Shown here piece by piece: positions 52,001 through 62,359 of a stretch of 64,000 nt of DNA (positions are counted from its first letter, which is position 1; each line of letters begins with the position of its first letter). The translations under genes were made by a program, and so were the position numbers. Origin of the DNA: Orthonyx spaldingii. Its lineage: Eukaryota; Chordata; Aves; Passeriformes; Orthonychidae. Below the pieces are notes generated by a model that was not told the DNA's origin, did not search any database, and saw only the letters and a list, made by a program, of their open reading frames with translations. The DNA lies in NCBI GenBank assembly GCA_013397795.1, contig VZTJ01000306.1, positions 344,779-408,778 on the forward strand, read 5' to 3'.

Positions 52001-55000
52001 GAGGTTGGTGGCCTTATCAACTATAGGAGCAAAGTGACAGGCTTTAAAAGTGAGAGTTTTATGATCCTCAGCAACTGGAATTCCATAGCTTGTAAAATAA
52101 ATGTCACAGCTAGATTGCAGAACAAGATTATAGCTAAAATTCAAGGTACAGCTGACAGTTTTAATTTGTTCAGTAATGTTAACACACTGAGAGATCTTTC
52201 CTATCTCTACACACTATCTGGGAGATATGCTCGCTCAGGAAATCATTGGTCTGGCTATTTCCTCGTCTAAATATTGGCACTACTCTGTGTAGTTTTGGCT
52301 TTGTTGTTGGCCGCTTTTTCTGTTGTGGACTGAAAGAAGATTCCTGGTCAAAAACAACACACAAGAAAAGAGGTGAATGTCTACAAATCTCACTGAGCTT
52401 GGCAGCAAATGTTTTTTGGAATGCAGGTTGGAAAGTACAGCTATTATATCCAGATCCTTAAGCATAAATTAGGAGCCTGGGTGTAGGCAGGCAGATTGAA
52501 AATATCACTTGTCTAAAGGTTGCTGGTTTTGCCTCTTACTTGTCTCTCTTGTCTGTAAATGCTTATTCTTTTGTGTTAAGCTGTTTGAATTACAACTAGG
52601 AAATTATTTAACCTGAAAAAATTCCCCAACTGCCTTTCCATAGCCCACAGCTGTCAGGACACCTTACCTGCTAGACTTTTGTACTCCTACCTTCTTGAAC
52701 ACAACAAGAGAGTTCCTTTGGATGCCGTAGTGAGCACAGACGTCCTCGCTGGCTGTCATCCCAAAAGGCATCTCTGGCACATCTCTTGCTGTCTCACAGA
52801 AAACTTCCACACTGTCATTGTGAAGTTCCTAGTCCCAGAAAGAATATTTATTAACACTGTGCCCTACATCCTGCTGAGATGTGTAGGAGTTAGAGCTCCA
52901 GGTGAAGCAGGCCCCTAAAGGCTGGTGAAGCAAAGAGCAGAGTACAATTGTAAAGTGGGTACTGCTTGCCAGGATTACCTCTGAGGGGAGATCCTAGAGG
53001 TGCTGTGACACATCTGGTGTGTCCCCCTTTCCAGCTTGTGTTGGCTGGCCTGGGTCAGCACGGATGGTGTGGGGTCCCCTCTGTTCTCCCTGCACTGATC
53101 TCATCCTCCCTGCTCTCCCCTGGCATTCTGCAAAGCCTTCTGCAGCTGGGGAGGGATCTCAGCTGGCAGGAGTGAGGGGCTACAGAGGAGCTCTCTGCTC
53201 ACAAGAGGAGCTGACTGCCACTTTTGGGACTCAGGGACCTTGACTCCTGCATCTGTCAAAGAATCACTGTGCTGTCCACCCTCTAACTAATAGTAAATAA
53301 GCAGGATGAAAGGCAACAGCACTTGCAGATTTGATTTAATCAGACAATTATTTCATGCTAGATGAATAGTAATTTATATGTTGAGACCTTCCAACACATT
53401 CTGGCACTGGTATTTGTGAGCAATCTGTGAGTAATAGAAGGCCAAATACGGCTCTTCATTTGCTTGGACACTGTTTTGTTGGCTTCCACCCATTAAATTT
53501 CTGACATGCCCTAGCTCATGCTCATTTATTGTCACTTCAGCCCCCGAGCGAAATCAGTGTCCAGTCAAACACATCTGCAGGCAATATCTGCTATCAGTGT
53601 AGTTCAGGGAACTCCCTGGCTTCGCTGTGATAGAAAGAGCTTCTCAATTTCTCCCAGCACTGGAAAACTGCCTTCCTTCCTAAACGGCTGCAAGCAGATT
53701 GCTGCAAAGCAAAATTCTGGGCACTGAGCACTTTCACAGTTTGTCCTGTTGTGTTGTATGTGCTCACCAGCTTCGTTACTATGGGGCATTTTGGTAATGA
53801 ATCCTGTTTTCCATATCCACAAAACTTGGACTATCTGCTGCAGCCAGCACATTTGGGATGTTATCAGTTCAGGTATGAGTCCAGACACTGTGCTTTTAAC
53901 TGGGCAGAGAGATACCAGAATAAAAGCCTCTTTAGTTAGAGAAAATCCTTGATTGAATTTCCAGATATTAAAGATTTCAAGGACACATTGAAAAAGCAGT
54001 AAAAAGCTATTCCTATTTTACTGACTCTGACAACATATCTATTGACAACTGTTCACTAACATTCAGCCCAAATCCCAAGAACATTATTCTGCTCTGGAAA
54101 CTGGTGGAATTTGCTTGAGAAAGGACTACATGTGTTGGATCATATACAGTGGTAATATTTTATGACTTCCTATCCATGCAGATTTGGCCTTCTTCACACC
54201 AGCCAAATTTGGGATAGTTTGTGCAGTGGTGTAAGATTTTCTTACTTCTGCCTGGGCTGCTTGTCTAGAAGTGTGAAAAAATAGATAGAGACAGTTAAAT
54301 TTTATTTTTTTTAAATGTAGATAAAACTGAGGATCTGTGTTTTGCTGATGAGTTCTAGGTCTTTTGGATGTGTGGGATTTGGTGGTGATAGCAAGCAGTA
54401 TATCCCAAATTTGGAGCAGAAAGCAGCCTTTTCAGCTTTCCAGGTAATTACCCTAAAGAAGCCAATCACTGCCAAATCATCAGCTTTTATGATGGCTTCA
54501 GCCTGATCAGTAGAGTTGATTAAAACAGTGCTAGGTCCTGTTCTTCTTTTCACCCACGTAATAAAGGTTGAGGCTTTTCTGACTCCTGTGGAAGGAAAAG
54601 AGAGTTAAAATGAAAGTCAAAATGAAGACAGAAATTTCTGTGCAATCAGGACAGAGGCAGTGGAGGTGCACAGGGATGCTGAGTACAAATGGACTTGGGT
54701 TCCTTAGGACTGAGGTCAAAGCTGATCCAGAGGGGGCTTGAGGTATCCAAGTTCAACCTCAGGTTCCGGTCACCATTTAAACTATTGTGACTCTTGAAGA
54801 TCAACGGTGGATCAGTACAGTGCTTTCTGAGACCTCTGCAAAGGGTTTTAAGTCCAGTTAAATGATTAATCACATATAGAGAATAGAGATGAGGAAATTC
54901 AGACAGGTAGAAGACCTGTCCTGCAAGATTTCATGTGTCCCAAAATCACAGTAAGCGATAAAGCGCTATCGACCTGAGCTTTAATCCAGAATGACTTCAA

Positions 55001-57664
55001 ACCAATTGCAGATTTTATGGAACTGTTTGTTCAATTACATTAGATGTCAAAATTGTTCCTTTGGTGCTGCAGGAGGGATCTGATAGGCACAGAGATATGT
55101 TAAAATTCCTCTGTGGGGCCATAGCATCACTTCAGTTTAGACATTAGAAACAAAGCTGAAATGTCAAAGTTGGCATTTAATTCTGGATTGTTCCATCTTT
55201 GGCTTCCAAATTACAACTTCCAGTTTTGCTGAGATTACAGGCAGTCTGTTTATTTGGTAAATTCTCCTAAGCTTTCCAGAGCTTTAGAATATTGAGTGTC
55301 TTTAAAAATTACAGTTTTAAACTATCATGTTTTCAGAGGAATTTGGGGCAACAAATGGAGGCTCAGGAGATTAAAATCTCAGCCCTTTCATCTCTGTATG
55401 ACAGACGGCCTTGTTGGACCAGAGCAAGGGTTAATTAAAATCATACATGAAAAAGAAAAAGTTAAGTGCTAGAGTCAAGATGATATGTACAAGTGGATTA
55501 TCAGAGATGCAAGTGCTGGTACTGTGCATTTTAGCAGTATGACAAGATCAAAATTGAGTCAGACCATTTTACTGCCATCGATTTTGCAGCAGACAGCACT
55601 GCAACTAGTTTAAAATACTACTTTTTTTTTTAAAGTGAAGCAGGCAGACATCTGCTCTGGAGCGTACAGGCTGCAGAACAAAGCGCAGAGCAGTATCTAG
55701 TGGTCACACAGTGCTTGACTTCTGCTGTCTAAATGCAGAATTGAGGGCTTGGCACTTACATCAGGGCTATAGCCCCTAAGCATATTTTCCCTGTGGTTAA
55801 TCTTTCTATTGAGTTCCTTTAATCAGCCTGTGCACTGGCCAAATTCTGACCTTGCAGTTGTAAATCATGATTTTCCAAAGCCTAGAATTTGGCTTTCATG
55901 TTATGTCCATTGCCAGGGCAACCATTCAAAAATTCCGTCTTCCATAAAGAGTTGAATTAATTTACTGATCTAAGCAAGGTCTGCAGTTTCTTTTTGTGGT
56001 ATGAGGCATGTACCAAGCCCTGTAAGAGAAGTCACTGGGTGGCCAGTGCACGTTTCCAGTTGTCAGTGCTCAGTGGTTGAAAAGTCAAACATGGTACGTG
56101 AGGTTTTACTCAGTGTCTCACATAAGCATTTACCAATGAACAAAGTGTAATTTCAGCCACTATTGGTGGTACATGTACTCCAAACGATGGGTGCTATCTG
56201 CCTTGTACAAGAGCAGCAGCCAGTTTCCTGATTCTTGCATCTTGGAAGAAAGTGTGCCTGAAATAGCAGCTCTCTGCTGCAGGGCCATCGTGTGTGTGTT
56301 GTTACAATACCCTCTACTCACTGGTTCACACCAGAAAATCTGTCAGGTTTACCAGTTTAAGAGAGGTTTTCTTGCCAATGCTGTAGATTTAATCAGAGAC
56401 TGAAGGTGGAGGCTTTTGCTCTCAGATATTAGCACCTCCAAGAAAAGTTCAGTATGGCACATCACGCTTTCGGTGGCATTTGTGCAGAGGCTGCTGTTTG
56501 CACAAGTCTGGATGGTGGGAACTTGGTAAGAAATTCAATAGCAAGGAGGAGCAAGTTGCTAAAAATAGTGAAGATCAGGTTTCAGCAGGAGCCACAGGGG
56601 GCTCAGCAGTTAAAGATATCTTAGTGCTTGGTTGTGTACAGGCTCAGGAGGCAAACTTTGCGTTCCTTTTTTTTGCTCGTTGTATTAAACCTGTGACTCA
56701 CCTGTGTGTGCTCAGAGTACACTGACAGATGCTTGGCCAAGTCATGCCATTTTTATCACCTCTGTAAAAGTTCATCATTTTATGAAAAAACACACCTTTC
56801 TTGTATATACTGTAAGTGAATGAAAATCTCTAAAAAGACCTGGATTTCTGAGATTGCTCAAGTCTGTTGTTGTCTTTGCTTAATAACTTTCTGTAAAATA
56901 CTTCAAATTATCCCATGTTTTATTCTAAGCCACATATGAGCTCCCTCTGATGGCTAAATTGCAAAATTATTTTCCTTAGCCTAGGAAGAGTGCCTGTATG
57001 GTAAGGAGCCTCTGAATTCCCAGTTAGCTGTAGTGTTGCTGCAGCCTATTTCTGTAGGCATGCTGCCCATGGGAATTGCAGTGGACCAGAAGGGTAATGG
57101 AGCAGGTTTGGGACCCTAATCTTGCTTGGCATAACTCATTCATGTTTATTGCAATAATTGGGAGTAAGTTGTCTTGTTGGGGTGACTCTGTACTCAATGG
57201 AATAACAGCAGCAATTAATTTAGCTGTGTGAACTTAATATAGAGAAGATATTCAGTTATGCCCTTGGAAGATGAATTCAGATTCAGGTTCTGGTATTGGT
57301 ACAGAGGTAGTTGCAAATTTAAAACCATGGGCAAAACCAGCTTTCCACCTTGTGTATTTTTTATCTGTGCATCCATATTTTTCTTCCCAGCAGTGCAATA
57401 GATAGGTACATCCTGTCATTACACGTCATTATCTTATCAGTGCACGAGACACTTTACCTTTGCAGTCTATGGGGTCTTCCCTGCTGCCATTCACAAAAAA
57501 TTTCACAGTAGGAAAGGCTCGAATATTAAATTCTTTTCTCAAGTCGTGTTGGTGTGTCACATCAATTTTGCCAAACTGGATCCTTGGAGCTTCTGTTTTA
57601 AGCTGTCGTGCAGCCTCAGCAAATTCTTCAGACAAATTCTGAGATGACTGAGATAAAGTAACAT
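43011..57664 (-). CDS. PDILT: PDILT, protein disulfide isomerase-like of the testis (ten coding exons; N-terminal exon not found)
   Basis: This span joins ten exons on the minus strand: 57458-57664, 54452-54585, 52691-52828, 51868-51978, 50765-50890, 49611-49808, 48190-48310, 46625-46806, 44788-44877 and 43011-43079. Splice phases agree at every junction and the joined frame has no stop until the terminal TAA, giving 457 residues. Domain order is a (partial), b, b', a', then a short acidic/basic tail with a terminal EKEL. The family is an ER-lumenal, testis-restricted PDI relative that acts as a chaperone in sperm-protein maturation rather than as an oxidoreductase. The b' and a' exons match what I know of mammalian PDILT closely: a DARYKMP stretch, AKIDVTANDI, and DRYPFF before the a' loop. 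Degenerate active sites (SQSS and SHEC) separate it from PDIA1, PDIA2 and PDIA3. Human PDILT is 584 residues. About 65-70 N-terminal residues are missing here and the tail is shorter. Nothing suggests a pseudogene. Confidence 0.93.
44788..44877 (-). CDS. PDILT: PDILT exon: end of domain a'
   Basis: A 90-nt, 30-codon exon, phase 0 at both ends. The acceptor is AAATTTTTTTCAG and the donor is AAG|GTAGGC. It encodes VAYTGEFTLEAFSEFLEEQ, the last strand and helix of a thioredoxin fold (human LYKGEHTLKGFSDFLES), followed by a charged stretch SKMKAEPGEK that begins the tail. Confidence 0.93.
45889..45901 (+). repeat. Poly-T tract (13) in a PDILT intron
   Basis: Thirteen T inside the intron between the SHEC exon and the last a' exon. 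Confidence 0.85.
46625..46806 (-). CDS. PDILT: PDILT exon: domain a' with degenerate site SHEC
   Basis: A 182-nt exon with entry phase 1 after TTAAATTTGCAG and exit in phase 0 at CGG|GTGAGA. It reads APWSHECRKLL, so the first redox cysteine is serine and the second is kept (SHEC; human PDILT has SKKC). This is followed by the strand MIAKIDVTANDI and by MDRYPFFTLFPAG, which holds the cis-proline. A lone C-terminal cysteine cannot form the intramolecular active-site disulfide. Confidence 0.95.
48190..48310 (-). CDS. PDILT: PDILT exon: x-linker and start of domain a'
   Basis: A 121-nt exon with entry phase 0 after a long pyrimidine tract (GTTTCTGTTTCTGCTCAG) and exit in phase 1 at GTAAGT. It encodes SSEEIPEDWDK, then KVLVGKNFNSIIFNKTMTVFVMF. 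The last base T completes the tyrosine of YAPW across the junction. The SSEEIP and LVGKNFN blocks are shared with human PDILT. An NKT sequon lies in the loop where human has DKEK. Confidence 0.95.
49611..49808 (-). CDS. PDILT: PDILT exon: domain b' second half
   Basis: A 198-nt, 66-codon exon, phase 0 at both ends. The acceptor is CTCTTTATCCTCAG and the donor is AAG|GTATGT. This is the most diagnostic exon. It encodes ILFVFVDTDEARNGR, a phenylalanine-rich FEYFRIRDIDVPAV, then ILNLTSDARYKMPAD. These track mammalian PDILT almost residue by residue, including the NLT sequon where human has NLS. It closes with a helix ENLKEFCQSYLNGKAK leading to the interdomain linker. The frame stays open for a short way into the intron, which is not meaningful. 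Confidence 0.96.
50765..50890 (-). CDS. PDILT: PDILT exon: domain b' first half
   Basis: A 126-nt, 42-codon exon, phase 0 at both ends. The acceptor is TTTTGTTTCCCAG and the donor is AAG|GTTTGT, a GT site with an unusual +3 to +5. It encodes KIFDVPVENHILLF, then a helix TFNEIYENYKSAAAEFRGK. In PDIs the b' domain holds the hydrophobic client-binding pocket, and the corresponding human stretch reads HMLLFVSKSSESY. Confidence 0.92.
51130..51190 (-). mobile_element. Ancient CR1 LINE 3'-end fragment inside a PDILT intron
   Basis: The plus-strand text TCATAGATTTTTAGTCAGAA followed by GGGACTGTGATCTTCTAGTC and TGACCTCCTGTATAACGCA resembles the reverse complement of an old CR1 3' end common in turtles, crocodilians and birds. 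The copy is short and diverged, and it lies in the intron between the two b' exons, in the same orientation as the gene. It is the only interspersed repeat I recognise in the window. Confidence 0.6.
51868..51978 (-). CDS. PDILT: PDILT exon: b to b' linker
   Basis: A 111-nt, 37-codon exon, phase 0 at both ends. The acceptor is CTATTTGTCCAG and the donor is GAG|GTATGT. It encodes the GKPVHNE turn followed by NKLGLTRLIKTF and LVTEYNIE. This matches the region of human PDILT where domain b passes into b' (the FVIEYNTE stretch). Confidence 0.92.
52691..52828 (-). CDS. PDILT: PDILT exon: domain b core
   Basis: A 138-nt, 46-codon exon, phase 0 at both ends. The acceptor is TTTCTGGGACTAG and the donor is AAG|GTAGGA. 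It starts ELHNDSVEVF and ends in the strand NSLVVFKK, which corresponds to SVLVFKK in human PDILT. It carries an NDS sequon and two cysteines (CETARD and DVCAHYG) that are not in a CXXC arrangement. The plus strand is also open here. The minus reading is preferred because of the splice sites and the continuous frame with the neighbouring exons. Confidence 0.9.
54452..54585 (-). CDS. PDILT: PDILT exon: end of domain a and start of domain b
   Basis: A 134-nt exon with a strong acceptor (TTTTCCTTCCACAG), entry phase 1, and exit in phase 0 at AGG|GTAATT. It encodes the final helix of domain a (ASTFITWVKRRTGP), then the b-domain opening: an NST sequon, a DQAEAII helix, and the buried strand LAVIGFF. 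The corresponding human stretch reads VIVGFF. The low boundary could be off by one base. Confidence 0.9.
54586..57457 (-). other. Largest PDILT intron recovered
   Basis: A 2.87-kb intron between the domain a exon and the a/b exon. It is unique sequence with a T9 run near 55621-55632 and no repeat body. The other introns are 0.7-1.75 kb and hold nothing notable except the CR1 fragment and one poly-T run. Confidence 0.8.
57458..57664 (-). CDS. PDILT: PDILT exon: most of thioredoxin domain a, with degenerate site SQSS
   Basis: A 207-nt exon, entered in phase 1 after a CTTTTCCAG acceptor and left in phase 1 at a GTAAAG donor. It begins VTLSQSSQNLSEEF. By alignment the SQSS tetrapeptide sits where a PDI has CGHC, so both redox cysteines are gone; human PDILT has SKQS there. 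The rest is a normal thioredoxin fold: the FGKIDVT strand, EFNIRAFPT with the cis-proline, then the VKFFVNGSRE strand-turn and a closing DCKG. It has two N-glycosylation sequons, NLS and NGS. The residue split across the upstream junction would be Y if the previous exon ends in T, giving FY before VTLSQSS as in the FYAPWCGHC motif of active PDIs. Confidence 0.92.
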
Positions 57665-60600
57665 CTGGAAAAGGCCAATCAAAAGCGAATGGGTTACATA
57701 AGCCACAGCATGAAGCTTTCCAGTGGAGGTTGTTGTGTCAAGTGGTAGCTGGAGGGTTTGAATAAGGTTTTCTATGACTCAGAAATCAATGAGAGATTAT
57801 ATTTGCTTCTTCATATTGATGCTGGTTTTTCACCACTCCATATGTCCTTGAACAAGTCACGATGAACAACCAGCAACATTTCAATAGTCTTTTCTGGGGA
57901 AAATGTGATGAGCAGTTAAAAAGTAGCTTGGCTGGTTATGCTGGGTATGAGTTAAAGAGAGGTGAAGGATAGAGTTAAATATGGCTCACATTAGGACTCT
58001 TTGATAAGATCCCATTTTTGTAACCACTTCACTGAGCAAAACTTTTGTAATGCAGAAAGTACTTTTCCAGAAAAGATGTGGAGGAGGGAAAGAGAGGAGC
58101 AGAGTGTTGTGTTTTAAAGGCTGGCAGTGTATTCCTGCATGCTGTGCTGTGTGCCAAAACAAAACTTTTTTCTTTAGATTATGCACATAAAACATGCAGT
58201 TAAATTTGTTTTCATAAAATTGTGTTTGTTCTTTTGTGTATATATGGGTGTTTTTGTGTGCACACATGTTCAGATATATAATTGCACAGGCAAACACACA
58301 AATGCACCAGAGCTTAAATCCAACAAGACAACTGTCTCTTGTTCTTTCACAAAATTACAGATGCCCTTCTCTACAGCATACCTGGTGAAGACATTGCCCA
58401 ATGTGGTTACAGCCAGAAAGTAAATGGACATTTCTCTAAGCATTCTAATAAATGAAAGATAAATCCATAATCTAACTCGGTGATCAGTTACATTCCTTGC
58501 ATTATTCATCATTATCCTTGCACTGAATCCCAGCCATCAATCATTTTCTTTCACCTTACTGTTACAGCAAGTGTGACGATTAGCATCAAATAATGCTGTT
58601 TGCTCAAAATATTAAAGGGATAGGCCCTTCCACATTCAGTCACACATGAACCCATCTTGGCAGAGGCTCACAGAACCCCTGCACTGGAACAGCTGCTCCA
58701 TATGCCAAGGAGTTCCTGTTAGTAGAACAAACCTTAGTGCCTGCTCAGGGGATACTTAGATGCCATGTGATGAAGAGAAGGTGCTTCTCTAAATCAAGTA
58801 AATGAGCCTTGAGACAACAGTCCAAACCCAAATTGTGTTCTAATTGCCTGTAAAATAAGTGTTTCATCAAATAAATGTATCATGATTTTTCAAAGAAATT
58901 TTACCCAAACTTTAATTTCCTATTCCCAATTTACAAAAATGGTCTTGTAAACCTTTCCCTCAACAGGATTGTAGTGTGTTATCTCCTAGCACCAAAAAAA
59001 AAAAAAAATATATCTCCAGTTGTACATCAATATGCTTTAGAGGCAACTGCAGAAAACCTGCAATTGTGACCTGTCAGTGCAAGAAATTGCATGTCTACCC
59101 TATAAAAATACTGCTGCTTGTTTGTTGAGCCTTTAGGAAATATTTTTGCTTAAAATGATTGCAAAGGTGGGCTGTTAAATAAGACATGGGGTACTTGCCA
59201 TGCAATTTGAGAGTGCTGATGCACAGCGACTGCAGGTGGCAGGGCTGGCCCAGAACAGTGATTGGGCTTTCCTAGAGGAAGGGTGCATGGCTCTGGACAG
59301 AGGGCAGTTGCAGTAAGGAGCAGAAAACCCCATCACAAATGAGGATCCAGCAGCTTTCAGCTAATTCTAAGTCAATGTTTTACACCAGAGGCAATTTCAG
59401 TATAATGATTTTTTTCCTAATAACCTACGGTTGCACAGCTGTTGTACCACAGCTGGGAATGTGGAAGCTTAAATGCTTTTGCACAGTGAAATGAGAAGGG
59501 GCAGAAGAAATTGTTGGTGAAGTCCAGACACAGAAGCTGAAGTTCCATGAATATATAAGAAATATTAAGCTCAGACACTAGACGTTTAGGTAGATTGTCT
59601 GGGGAGAGGAGGGAGTATGATCCATTTTTCTCTGAAATATTTCAATTCCAAACAGATATTTTAAGAATGATCCCTTGTCACTGAATGACCTGAGTAGTCA
59701 GAGTTGCAGGTAACTGGGAATGTCAGTAGCATGCTCAGATAATGAGAGTTGGTAGAGTTAGTAACTCTGGGGCTGGGAGAAGTGCATGACTCCATCCTGT
59801 AAAAAGTAATCACTGCAGTCAGAGACCAGGAGAACTTTAAGTACCATTAACCTGATAACTGTGAGACACAAGTTCAGTGAGTGAGCAGGCTTCTTCATCA
59901 GACAGATAAAAACTGTTTCCTTGGCTACCCTGAAATCATGGGGAAACATCCATCATGCACCTTTCCCCTGCTTTCCTGAGTGATTAGACTCCTCTTCAGC
60001 TCTCCATCAATTCCTTTTCATTCCACTCATTCTCTGTTTGCCTCCCAGGTGCTTTATTTTTCAAGTCATTTGAGTGTTGCAGGAAATCATCACTCCTTTT
60101 ATTTGGAGCCTTTTCTTGAGTTTTGTTTCGCTTCCTCTGGTTTAGATTTTTATTGACACCGATCACTTCAGGCAGTGGGATGAGGAAGCAGCTGCTGGGG
60201 ATAATGTGGCATCACAGGCTCCAGACTCGAGGAGCATCAGCAGGGTACAAGAACAGACACGGATAAGAGGCAGCAGAGCTGGGGACAAGGTCACCAGGGA
60301 AGGCGTGTGGGTGGTGGGACTCCTGTGCAAACCAGTGTGCTGTGCCACAGCTGCCAGAAGCAAGGGGCCCTCCAAAGGCTGTCAGCTCAACAACAGCATC
60401 CTATTAACATGGGAGAATGTTTCCATTATCAGTAGTTTCAGTTGTGTTGCAAATAAAAACAAGGATAAATTAAGGGTTGGAAAATTACAAGTGGGAAGAG
60501 AACCAGAAATCCTGTCTTTTGACTCTTATCTCTTCAGTTCATGAACAACCTGGGTAAGATGCCACTTCTTTTTCACAGTGCAGTTTACTGAGCTAAAACA

Positions 60601-62027
60601 TATTGAAATATGGACAGATTTTTTGCTGACACATGAATGTGTTTAATGACTCTAAAGAATTCTTGAAGTGGGTATACATGGAAGCACAGTGAGTTACTTT
60701 TCCTATAGCTAATTCCTGGTGGCCTCCAACCTCATTTTGCTGTCTACATCAATGGTTTAGGGATTGCTGCAGTCATTGTGAATGTGCCTGTTGTCCTGCA
60801 GATACTGATTTCCTGGCTGTTAGTTTCTGACATGGTCACAAAACCATTTCAGCCGTCCCATTTCTCATCTTCTGTACACGCTACTTTCACAGTTGCACTA
60901 CAGATATATAATTGTCTCTCTAGAAGAGTCTTGAGATGAAGGATGGATTCATGTTTAACATATCAGAGTGGAAGCATGTTAATCTTGCTGCAGCTGCAAG
61001 GTTGCTTGTGTGACCTTGAATTCTCCTGTTCTTTTCTAGAGTGAGATACAGCAATAACCTCCTGTGCTGACCTCTCTACTTTTTAACTGAAGTTTGCAGT
61101 TCATTTGAGATTTTCTGCTGTGTAAACATCAGGGTTTATTCTAAGTTTGGATCATTCAAAGCATTCACTAAAATAAGCATGTGTAAGAGACACCTATGTG
61201 AGGAACCCATGCCAGTCAGTAATTCTGCAGCAGGAGACTGCAATTTTTTTTCCATAACATCACCTTCAGCTTTTGTGCCTTAAAATGAGATGTTTGTCTT
61301 CAAGAGTAACCCTCATCTTGCCTATTAAATGTCATTATCTCAGCATAGGCTGTCAGTCACAGGTTGCAGGAACGCTGTGGCTGACCCAGTGCCTCGCTGG
61401 ATGCACAAATGTTCTGCTAGAAAAGGTAAACATCACCTTTCCATAAATGAGAGCGTGCTCAGCACACAAAGCAGCAGCACTGGGTCTGCACCACTTGTGT
61501 GCTTGTCCTTACGTTATCCCCATGTTTATCTAGGAACTGAAAACTTTTCACTGGAAAGAACAGCAGCAGGCATTCTCAGAAACCTGTGGAATCAAACATT
61601 CACCGGGGTCTGTGTCTTTTCCTGAATTCTTCTGATAAGTTGGAGGAAGTGGTGTCAGCATGTGCTCTGAAAGCAGTGCTTGTAGTGTTTGGTTCGTAAG
61701 TGTACAAGGTTTATTCTCTCTGTGATTTGTTAGAGTGCTTGAGACTTTTTATGGTGTTTGTTTGTCTGCTTTTCTCTGCAGTGAAACTGAACACAGGGAG
61801 TCATATTCAGTGTGTAGTGTAAACAGTGAAACTCTCCCGTGCAGGCAGCACTGATCTAAGGTCCACCTTCTGTGCATGACACGTGCTCTGAATTCCCTGT
61901 GCTCATAAGCATTTGTGTGAAATTGAGATCGGTTTAACATGGACTGGGAGATGCCACAGCCCGCAGCAGAGGAGCACTTTCACTTGAGTGCTGAGATGAG
62001 GTGCTCCTGTGCAGGGCACACACTCAC
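57665..62027. other. Region upstream of the first recognised PDILT exon
   Basis: The missing signal-peptide and early domain-a exon(s) should lie here if the candidate promoter at 62 kb is right. I checked plus-strand AC-ending donors followed by AGAA or AAAA (a minus exon ending in F plus the first base of Y) and found none with an open PDI-like frame. Confidence 0.5.
58994..59008 (+). repeat. Poly-A tract (15)
   Basis: Fifteen A, then TATATC. Confidence 0.85.
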
Positions 62028-62359
62028 CTGGGCAGGGTCACACATCGCCGGGTGATGCTTGCATTGTTTTCAGACACGGCTTGTAGCACTAAACAGCTGG
62101 GATGAGGGAGGAAGGCTGCTGGGTTTCCAGGTCAATGCTTTGTTTTCACACTGGGTACTTGGCCTGCGAACTTTGCCCGGCTCCGGAGGGATCCGTCCAC
62201 TGCCGGGCTGACAGTCAGCCTGTGTTTATGGGAACCCTTCCCGAAGGAAGGCAGACCTGGGACACTGTCAGAGTGGAACTGACAGGTATTGAAACGACTT
62301 GGGGGTTGCTGGGCAAAAGACATCAAAGCAGACCTCACCCGGCAAATACTGTGGGACTG
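62028..62359. promoter_or_regulatory. Possible bidirectional promoter, CpG-enriched, flanked by outward splice donors
   Basis: About 11 CpG dinucleotides fall in roughly 300 bases, well above the surrounding DNA. On the left edge the minus strand reads CCCAG|GTGAGTG (last exon base 62028). On the right edge the plus strand reads GGGACTG|GTAAGTA (last exon base 62359). Two consensus donors pointing away from a CpG-rich centre is the arrangement expected of head-to-head first exons. The minus side could be the PDILT 5' UTR exon. In human the gene upstream of PDILT (ACSM5) is on the opposite strand. No TATA box or start codon context was seen, so this is inference. Confidence 0.35.

Noticed and set aside
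57834..57893. A 60-nt minus-strand micro-exon with acceptor TTTTCCCCAG, phase 1 at both ends, encoding KTIEMLLVVHRD
   Set aside because: It would join in frame to the SQSS exon, but adds residues between the expected strand and the active-site loop that do not align to any PDI, and its donor (GTGAAA) is weak.
58270..58512. Minus frame with NFVKEQETVVLLDLSS, superficially like the start of a thioredoxin domain
   Set aside because: No usable donor gives the phase 1 exit needed, and the continuation does not resemble FY or FH before the active-site loop.
58680..58730. Minus donor TTC T|GTGAGC that could supply the F-Y junction of domain a
   Set aside because: The preceding frame reads AVPVQGF with no PDI-like strand or helix and no acceptor.
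60163..60375. Minus frame beginning MEGPLLLAAVAQH, signal-like
   Set aside because: The remainder is low-information sequence with no donor in frame and a stop after 70 codons. No family resemblance.
61429..61495. Leucine-rich minus-strand stretch (VLLLCVLSTLSF) before an AAG|GTGATG donor, resembling a signal peptide
   Set aside because: There is no start Met in frame ahead of it, a TAA lies upstream in the same frame, and no acceptor with a pyrimidine tract is present.
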